DNA of 6,784 nt from the NCBI GenBank assembly GCA_023135545.1, contig JAGLSY010000189.1:1-6784 (forward strand), written 5' to 3'. Positions 1 to 5,500 of the stretch are shown here, one piece after another (positions within the stretch are counted from its first letter, which is position 1; each line of letters begins with the position of its first letter). Source of the DNA: Thermoplasmata archaeon (GTDB taxonomy: Archaea; Thermoplasmatota; Thermoplasmata; SG8-5; JAGLSY01). Below the pieces are notes generated by a model. The model saw nothing but the letters and a program-made list of their open reading frames with translations, made no database searches and had not been told where the DNA came from. The translations under genes and the position numbers were made by a program.

Positions 1-951
1 ATCGGAATCGTCAAGGTGGAGAGTGCCGACAAGATGGGAGAGGAACTGGAGAAGGTCAGAAGGCTGGCCAAGAGCTCCTTCGGCGACGATGCGGTCTTCA
101 TTGAAAAATACATTCACGAGCCCCATCATGTCGAGTTCCAGGTCATCGGTGACAAGCACGGCCACCTGATTCATGTTTATGACAGGGAATGCTCTGTCCA
201 GCGCAGAAATCAAAAACTTATCGAGGAAACCCCTTGCCAGGCAATCACCGAGGAGATAAGGCAGGAGATGGGAGCGCAGGCCGTTTTGGCTGCAAAGACC
301 GCCGGCTATTATAACGCAGGCACTTGCGAGTTCATGTACAAGGACGGAAAATACTACTTCCTGGAGATGAATACCAGGCTGCAGGTCGAGCACCCCATAA
401 CAGAGCTAATTACAGGGGTTGACCTGGCCAGGGAGCAGTTGCGTGTGGCATCCGGCCTGGAACTGGAATATTCACAGGAAGACATCAAGCCCAAGGGCCA
501 TTCCATTGAGTGCCGCATCAACGCCGAGGACCCCATGAACAACTTCATGCCCTCACCTGGCAAGATAAGCAGGTATGCCGAGCCATCAGGGCCGGGTGTC
601 AGGGTGGATTCCGGGGTTTATCAGGGCTTCGAATTCCCGCCGTATTATGATTCCATGGCCGCCAAGCTGATAGTCTGGGCCGAGGACCGACCGCGAGCAA
701 TCGAGAGGATGAAACGCGCACTCTGGGAATTCCAGATAGGCGGAATGAAGACGAATATTCCATTCCACGAGGTCGTCATGAACGACCCGGTTTTCAAAGC
801 GGGCATCTATAACACCAGTTACATTCCGAACAACAACATAATGGAGCGGGTTGTCCAGTACATTGAAGAAAAGAGGGCCCAGGGCGGGAACAAGAAGACA
901 GCCGCGGCAATGGCGGCGGTCCAGACTGTGATTGCGGCATCCCAGGGATAA
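1..951 (+). CDS. accC: Biotin carboxylase subunit of an acyl-CoA (acetyl/propionyl-CoA) carboxylase, 5' truncated by window edge
   Basis: ATP-dependent carboxylation of biotin on a carrier protein, the first half-reaction of acetyl/propionyl-CoA carboxylase (or of a two-subunit pyruvate carboxylase); cytoplasmic. The reading frame is open from base 1, so the gene starts upstream; the GTG at 16 is an internal Val codon. The 316 visible residues align from just after the ATP-grasp glycine loop (VKVESADKM) to the end, so about 165 N-terminal residues are missing compared with E. coli AccC. Seen motifs (fragment numbering): QRRNQKLIEE with the Lys equivalent to E. coli K238 at about 72; LEMNTRLQVEHPITE at 121-135 with the Glu, Asn and Arg of the active site and the QVE bicarbonate motif; ECRINAEDP; LPSPGKI-like MPSPGKI; PPYYDSM at 213-219; and the biotin carboxylase C-domain ending GGMKTNIPF. 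The usual His of QRRHQK is Asn here. An Ala-rich tail of about 25 residues follows the catalytic fold. Family assignment is very secure; the acyl-CoA substrate is not determined. A biotin ligase lies 750 bases downstream. Confidence 0.95.
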   Translation: MGIVKVESADKMGEELEKVRRLAKSSFGDDAVFIEKYIHEPHHVEFQVIGDKHGHLIHVYDRECSVQRRNQKLIEETPCQAITEEIRQEMGAQAVLAAKTAGYYNAGTCEFMYKDGKYYFLEMNTRLQVEHPITELITGVDLAREQLRVASGLELEYSQEDIKPKGHSIECRINAEDPMNNFMPSPGKISRYAEPSGPGVRVDSGVYQGFEFPPYYDSMAAKLIVWAEDRPRAIERMKRALWEFQIGGMKTNIPFHEVVMNDPVFKAGIYNTSYIPNNNIMERVVQYIEEKRAQGGNKKTAAAMAAVQTVIAASQG

Positions 952-980
952 TAAATTATAATACACTTGCCAGCCTGCGT

Positions 981-1050
981 GGGTCCCAGTATTTGTTAGC
1001 ATGGGTTTCAGTATTACACTACGTGGTGGGGGGCTGGAAGGTGGGTAAAG
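981..1050 (+). repeat. Dispersed G-rich intergenic repeat, copy A
   Basis: This stretch, 29 bases past the accC stop, aligns with 2467-2534 at 54 of 68 positions with one 2-base gap. It opens with GGGTCCCAGTATTTG, identical in both copies. A second, degenerate GGGTTTCAGTATT begins 22 bases later, and GTGGTGGGGG begins 42 bases from the start, followed by TGGAAGG and GGGTA. The first 8 bases (981-988) can pair with 1002-1009 as RNA, using two G-U pairs and one U-U mismatch. A further related unit beginning TTGCCAG at 967 suggests a short tandem array. Function is unknown; a 3'-UTR or termination element, or a small mobile repeat, are both possible. Confidence 0.75.
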
Positions 1051-1103
1051 CATTCTACTAGCAAGACACATCTATGTAGAACCCAGCAGATATAATCAAC
1101 ATG

Positions 1104-1250
1104 CCCCGTCTGATTGCCTCGATAGTACCAAGGAGGGCGGGGTTATGTTATTGATGTATCAGTGAGTGACAACGATGTGCCAGTAGAAGAATTACACCTT
1201 GCATAAACGTGCAAGGTGCTTAAATTAAGCCCCGTCCAAAGGGCGGGGTC
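1104..1250 (+). mobile_element. Possible remnant of an IS200/IS605-family (TnpB) element, right end
   Basis: Two stems use almost the same sequence: CCCCGTCT (1104-1111) facing GGGCGGGG (1135-1142) across a 23-base loop, and CCCCGTCC (1230-1237) facing GGGCGGGG (1241-1248) across AAA. From memory, the wording AAGCCCCGTCC...GGGCGGGG resembles the subterminal hairpin at the right end of archaeal IS200/IS605 and IS1341-type elements, which lies just after the tnpB stop codon. Between the stems, a short open frame (1126-1206) encodes YQGGRGYVIDVSVSDN, then DVPVEELHLA and a TAA stop. Its PVE-containing end is compatible with an archaeal TnpB C-terminus. The frame is closed upstream by TAG at 1123, so any such gene is a relic. 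The assignment rests on hairpin and tail resemblance only; no transposase core (RuvC motifs, zinc finger) is visible. Confidence 0.3.
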
Positions 1251-1270
1251 CTTATCCACACCCAGGATAA
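1195..1270 (+). ncRNA. Chain of stem-loops, candidate omega-RNA-like or other structured RNA
   Basis: Successive inverted repeats are seen. CACCTTGCA (1195-1203) pairs with TGCAAGGTG (1210-1218) as a perfect 9-bp stem with loop TAAACG. GCTTAA/TTAAGC (1218-1230) is a short palindrome. CCCCGTCC (1230-1237) pairs with GGGCGGGG (1241-1248) as an 8-bp stem including one G-U. TTATCC (1252-1257) pairs with GGATAA (1265-1270) with a 7-base loop. The first stem overlaps the stop codon of the possible tnpB relic, as expected when the guide RNA scaffold is made from the 3' end of tnpB plus the element's right end. In that reading, the guide would begin near 1250. No T-run follows the GC stem, so a simple intrinsic terminator is a poor fit. 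Transcription is not shown. Confidence 0.3.
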
Positions 1271-1295
1271 CAAACCCAATCTCGCCTTCTTAACA

Positions 1296-1303
1296 TTTAT
1301 ATA
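1296..1303 (+). promoter_or_regulatory. Archaeal TATA box (box A) for the cupin-birA unit
   Basis: TTTATATA lies in a short AT-rich patch within a more GC-rich gap. Its centre is about 37 bases before the cupin ATG. With the usual archaeal spacing of about 26 bases, transcription would start near 1325, giving a leader of only about a dozen bases. That leader would still contain the ribosome-binding site. It probably drives both the cupin gene and birA. Confidence 0.65.
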
Positions 1304-1326
1304 TTTCGGACTCCATATCCACTTAT

Positions 1327-1332
1327 AGGTGA
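1327..1332 (+). promoter_or_regulatory. Ribosome-binding site of the cupin gene
   Basis: AGGTGA matches the archaeal anti-Shine-Dalgarno sequence (core GGAGGTGA) and ends four bases before the ATG at 1337. This supports that start rather than the in-frame ATG six codons later. Confidence 0.7.
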
Positions 1333-1336
1333 AATT

Positions 1337-1693
1337 ATGACAAAGACGGTATTTATGAAGAAGGGGGAGTCCCAGAAGGATGAGAAGAGAACCGGGGTGC
1401 TTTACAGGAATGTCCTGATGGTGGAGAAGATGGAGGCGACGGTTACCCACATCCTCCCACAATGCAAGACCCAGGGATTTTCCCACAAGGGAAAGGAAAT
1501 AAAATTCATGGTAAAAGGAGAACTGGATTACCATGTCGGGGATGATATGTTCCTGTTTCAGGAAGGCGATATGCTATTCCACCACTCGGAGGACAAGCAC
1601 TGGGCTTTGAACAAAGGAACCGGAGAGGCAATATTCATCACGGTTTCCACTCCGGGCACGTTCAACATATTCAATGAGCCGAAGAAAAAGTAG
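1337..1693 (+). CDS. Small single-domain cupin protein, function unknown
   Basis: This is a 118-residue cytoplasmic protein with one cupin (double-stranded beta-helix) domain, about residues 30-107. Motif 1 appears as SHKGKEIKFMVKGE: His50 and Glu54 fall at the metal-ligand positions, followed by six residues and Gly61. The first of the usual two His residues is Phe48. Motif 2 appears as GDMLFHHSEDKHWALN: Gly77, His88 and Asn92 at canonical spacing, with His83 and Glu85 replacing the usual Pro and Gly. Three of four metal ligands are therefore kept. The SHxGxE pattern resembles the C-terminal cupin sensor domain of XRE-type regulators, but no helix-turn-helix precedes it here. The start is fixed by an AGGTGA site and a TATA box. 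Its TAG stop is 8 bases before birA, so the two are probably co-transcribed. The ligand or reaction cannot be deduced; metal or small-molecule binding is an inference. Confidence 0.85.
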   Translation: MTKTVFMKKGESQKDEKRTGVLYRNVLMVEKMEATVTHILPQCKTQGFSHKGKEIKFMVKGELDYHVGDDMFLFQEGDMLFHHSEDKHWALNKGTGEAIFITVSTPGTFNIFNEPKKK

Positions 1694-1701
1694 GCGCTCC
1701 C

Positions 1702-2448
1702 ATGACAGAGCTCGGATGGAAAATTTTCCGTATGGACGAGGTTGATTCCACCAACAGCTTTGCAAAGGAACTGATCACCCAGAGTGTGGAAGAAGGCTGC
1801 CTGGTAATTTCTGATATCCAGACCGGCGGAAAGGGCCGCATGGACAGGAAATGGGAGTCGCCGAAAGGTGGGCTCTGGCTCTCTATTATTCTCAAGCCGA
1901 AAGGAGAGCTTGTCGGGGACAGGCTGGGCATCATTCCTTTGATGTCTGGATGCGCGGCGGCCAGGGCTATCGAAGCGATATCCGGCTTGACAACCAGGGT
2001 CAAATGGCCCAACGATGTTATCATCAATGAAAACAAGATATCAGGTATCCTCAGCGAGTCTATAGTCCACAACAGGGAAAGATGGGTTATCGTCGGCATA
2101 GGTATCAACGTGAATAATGAGGTCCAGGATGGATATGAATTCAATCGGTCACCCACATCCATAATTGAGGAAACCGGGAACAATACAGACCTCAGAACTC
2201 TTGAGGTCCAGCTTATTTGCGAGATGGAGAGGTTCTACAACATGGCCCAAAGCGGAAAGGCCAAAGGGGTGCTGGACGAGTGGAGGCAGATGGCAGATAC
2301 CCTTGGCAGGAATGTCATCATAAACAGGATAGGTGACGAGATAATTGGCAAGGCAGTTGATATTGATGAGAACGGAGCCCTCGTTCTGGAACTGGAGGAC
2401 GGGAGCCTGGAAGTTATTATGGCCGGGGACTGCCAGCATCTGGAATGA
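1702..2448 (+). CDS. birA: Biotin--[biotin carboxyl-carrier protein] ligase, without DNA-binding domain
   Basis: Activates biotin with ATP to biotinyl-5'-AMP and transfers it to a lysine of the carboxylase carrier protein. The 248 residues cover only the catalytic and C-terminal domains. Seen motifs: DSTN at 15-18; QTGGKGRMDRKW at 40-51, the adenylate-binding loop with Lys44 in place of the first Arg and Asp48 where Gly is usual; KWPND at 101-105; KISGIL at 112-117 with Lys112 equivalent to E. coli K183; and GIGINVN at 132-138. The SH3-like C-terminal domain (about 198-246) contains GDEIIGKAVDIDENGAL. The protein begins at the catalytic domain, with no N-terminal winged helix, so it should not autoregulate as E. 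coli BirA does. The ATG follows the cupin stop by 8 bases without a clear ribosome-binding site, suggesting translation coupled to the cupin gene. The nearby biotin carboxylase belongs to the same pathway. The carrier protein itself is outside the window. Confidence 0.95.
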   Translation: MTELGWKIFRMDEVDSTNSFAKELITQSVEEGCLVISDIQTGGKGRMDRKWESPKGGLWLSIILKPKGELVGDRLGIIPLMSGCAAARAIEAISGLTTRVKWPNDVIINENKISGILSESIVHNRERWVIVGIGINVNNEVQDGYEFNRSPTSIIEETGNNTDLRTLEVQLICEMERFYNMAQSGKAKGVLDEWRQMADTLGRNVIINRIGDEIIGKAVDIDENGALVLELEDGSLEVIMAGDCQHLE

Positions 2449-2466
2449 AAGATGAGATGGGAGTAA

Positions 2467-2534
2467 GGGTCCCAGTATTTGCCAGTGTGGGTCCCAATAA
2501 TGCCCTTTGTGGTGGGGGTGGAAGGAGGGTATAG
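2467..2534 (+). repeat. Dispersed G-rich intergenic repeat, copy B
   Basis: This is the second copy of the element at 981-1050, in the same orientation, starting 18 bases past the birA stop. GGGTCCCAGTATTTG at 2467-2481 is identical to copy A, and GGGTCCCAATAA recurs 22 bases later at 2489. The first 8 bases (2467-2474) can pair with TGGGTCCC at 2488-2495, leaving a single T-T mismatch and a 13-base loop. The G-rich tail GTGGTGGGGG followed by TGGAAGG and AGGG (2509-2529) has enough short G runs to form a two-layer quadruplex. It lies between convergent genes, so a transcript-end role for birA is possible but unproven. Confidence 0.75.
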
Positions 2535-2544
2535 ATGCACCAGC

Positions 2545-2562
2545 TGCGGAGGCTTCACCGCA
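2545..2562. other. Short inverted repeat in the convergent intergenic gap
   Basis: TGCGG (2545-2549) faces CCGCA (2558-2562) across an 8-base loop, about 20 bases after the minus-strand carboxypeptidase stop and about 100 bases after the birA stop. A bidirectional terminator would fit the location. The stem is short and no T-run follows on either strand, so the call is weak. Confidence 0.2.
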
Positions 2563-2582
2563 CTAACTTATTAAACTATTCG

Positions 2583-5500
2583 CTACCAGTCGATATCCCA
2601 CTGCACAACCACTGGCGTGTAAACCCAGTACGCATTTCCACCTGTCATTGTAACCGAGGCCAGAGGCAATTCCTCAATCAGATAGGGGGTGGCCGCAACA
2701 TTGTAAACCGCGATCTTGGTCACCTGAATCGGAAGGGTCGCATCGGCCTGACTGGGTGTGTCGGATGGGTAGCCAACCAGATTCCATCCAGCCTTCAGGA
2801 TTATGCTGGTGGTAGCCGGCTGGAATCCCAAGCCAGTGCTCAACACCTGGTCCCCGTTGTTGGCCGTGATATGGAGCCAGAAGCCCATGGTGTTGTCCGC
2901 GAAAGTCAGATCCTGTATTCCGGGGTAGTTCTTGTCGTAGGATTTCCAGTTGTCGAATGTATCATTGCAATCATACCATCTGATAATGTCCCAGGTGGTG
3001 TTCGCATCGCCGTGGGCGGCATCGTCGAAGATAGTGGTCGGGCTGCCGGAACTGGTTATCGGATATGACACGAAAACCCAGGTGTCTGCAGATACGCCAG
3101 TCAGGTCAATGTCATAGGTAATTCCCCCGCCTATGGGTGTCAGGGATACACCGACGGAGGATGGAGTGGATTGATGGTCGTAGTCAAACGTAAATATCGG
3201 TGGTGTCAATGAGTAGTTGACCTTGACATTGTCTAAGTTGATTGATCTCATGCCCTCGCCTCTTGCCAGATCCGTATCTCTGAGAGCCATTTTCAGGTAG
3301 TAGGTTCCATCTCCAACTATTCCGCTTACATCTATGGGGCCAACCCCTATCCACGGAGCCGGGGATGTTATCTGTTCTGACCATACTTCAGAACCTATGG
3401 TTGGTGGGCCTGATGCAGTCTCAATAAAGGCATAAGCGATCAGATTACGGTCCCCGTTTCCAATGGCAAAGATCTCCCAATCAAAGGAAAGGTCTGCCAC
3501 GACCGGCGCAAACCCTGTGGTGAATGCCTGCTCCCAATAACCGGAATAGGTCAGTTCTGCACTGCCGCCAGTTGTTGGTGCAGTGAGACTGATATTGACA
3601 TAATCCGGAACCCAGGTGCCTGTCGCATCCCCTCCGCCGGTATCTTCCCAGCCATTGTAAGTCCAGCCATTGGCATTCCCTGTGAAATCCGGGTTAACGG
3701 TTTCGCCAAACTGCCCGGCCCCACCGCCGCTCGTGATATCAAGCCACACTTCAACATAGAATCTATCACCGGCAGGCAGTGTCACACCAGACACATCATA
3801 TTGCCAGCTGAATTCATGGCTGGAAGTGTAAAGGTTGATGTCCTCATCGTCGTTGCCGGTCTGGAATAAGAGGAAGTTGTCGCTGTGCCTGTACACCCTC
3901 GCGTAAAGGTAGCCGTTTGCCAGGTCGTTGCTTGTCTGGCCCCAGATATTGAAGTTCCAGGTTCCGGTCATGTCCTGGGGTGATGCATAGACCTGGGAAA
4001 CCCAATGGTCATCTACGTCTCCGATACGGTACTGGCTCGCCGCCGCAAGCTGCGGACTGGCAGATATCTGGATGCCGGTCTCGAAGGGGTCGCTGTTCAG
4101 GTTGCGATAGCCGGCAAACGGAGACTGGACCTGGAAGAAAAGCAGAACAATGGGAGTGTCATTGGCAATAACCATATTCCATTCCTCCTGGCCGAGAACG
4201 TCGGCCGCTCTAACCAGGTAATAATAGGTCTGGCCAACCGTGAGCCCCGCGTCATTGTAGGAAAGGGCAGTGCCGGTCCAGATGGGTGAAGAGGCATTGA
4301 CATCGGCCTCGTTGGGCTCGTGATCGAATCTGTAAAGGCTGTAAGTTATGGGTGCGTTGGGGTCGTTAGCAGCCGCCCAGGAGATATCCAAACTATCGCC
4401 GGTTCCCGGGTTCACCACAGCATCAACACCGGCAAAATCCGGCAAGTGGCTATTCGGGTCTATGTCAAATATCACATCCAGCAGGTCATTGGCAGGATTG
4501 CCGTCTGCGGGATAGCTGGTCACCATCTCCACCCTGTATGTACCATCTATATCGAAATCATACTGCCACTGAAGCGCCTCGGAATTCTGGGGGTCCAGCG
4601 GCCCTGATGTCGGCAGTGAAGCGGGACCGAAAACTATGGTCTCGCCGGGTATGAAGGCATCGACGCTCACATCGTCGAGCCAGAAACCGGCTTCACCCAC
4701 ACCGCCATCCGATGTGAACCGGAATCTTAAATTGAACTCTGTTGAGCCAGTAAAGTTGGATAAGTCGTGAATACTCTCGATCCATGCAATTTGCGTTCCT
4801 GTGTATCTAGCAATGAATTCCCAGGTCTGGCCCCCGTCAGCAGAGCCTTCCACCATGCAGAAATCATAAGTATTTTCAACATCAAAAGATGACCAGTAGG
4901 TTAAGGTTGCAGTGCTGGCATTCCTGAGGTCTATCGTATCGGTCAACTCCAGAAATTGTGTCACATAATCATCGTAGATACCGCCGCCTGCCGGCCCGCA
5001 CCACATGCTATTGGAAGGCGAATTGCTGCGAGTATTCACGATATGCCAGTAATCATCGGTAACGCCACCGTCCCAGTCTGTTTCAATCCATTTTGCCATG
5101 CCGGATTCCATGTCATCAGAGAAAAGATTGTAATTTGTGCCGCCTCCGAACCTGGTGATTGTGCAGCTAGTATCGAAAGATGGCACCTGGAATTCTCCGT
5201 AATTCTTCACTGTTCCATCTATCCTGTACTCGCCCAGCGGGTAAGTGCCCTGCTCGAGGAAAGGGGCTATGGAATCGACACCGACGTCATCGGAATAAGG
5301 CACGATGACGGTAACCTGGCATGAGTCGGTGCAGGTTGAATTTGAATCAGATGAAACATTTACCCAGATAGTGTACTCGCCCGGTGTTTCGGCTCCCGGA
5401 ACGGTTATGCTCAGTGTTGGCTGGGCGGTCTGGTTCCTCAATATATTGTGGTTTGCAGGAAGGGCCGAAATGCTCCAGCCGGGTATTGTGCTGGTTGCAA

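Noticed and set aside
967..1015. Repeats of about 22-26 bases that could suggest a CRISPR array
   Set aside because: The units are directly adjacent with no unique spacers, they diverge from each other, and there are only two or three.
586..1071. 161-codon open frame on the minus strand overlapping accC
   Set aside because: It lies opposite the conserved biotin carboxylase frame, has low-complexity composition and no recognisable domain.
1230..1248. GC-rich hairpin as an intrinsic terminator of accC
   Set aside because: It is about 280 bases past the stop and is followed by TCCTTATCC rather than a T-run; archaeal termination does not usually use GC hairpins.
952..1336. A tRNA or small protein gene in the 385-base gap
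   Set aside because: No cloverleaf with a T-loop (GGTTCRAAT-like) was found, and no open frame with both a start and a ribosome-binding site; only repeats, hairpins and the promoter are visible.
1220..1534. 104-codon minus-strand open frame covering the cupin promoter
   Set aside because: It is antisense to a gene with a clear TATA box, ribosome-binding site and cupin motifs.
1702..1790. BirA as an autoregulatory repressor
   Set aside because: The protein starts at the catalytic domain (DSTN at residue 15), leaving no room for a winged-helix domain.
2535..3068. 177-codon plus-strand open frame after birA
   Set aside because: It is antisense to the conserved C-terminal module of the carboxypeptidase, and its product shows no coherent motifs.
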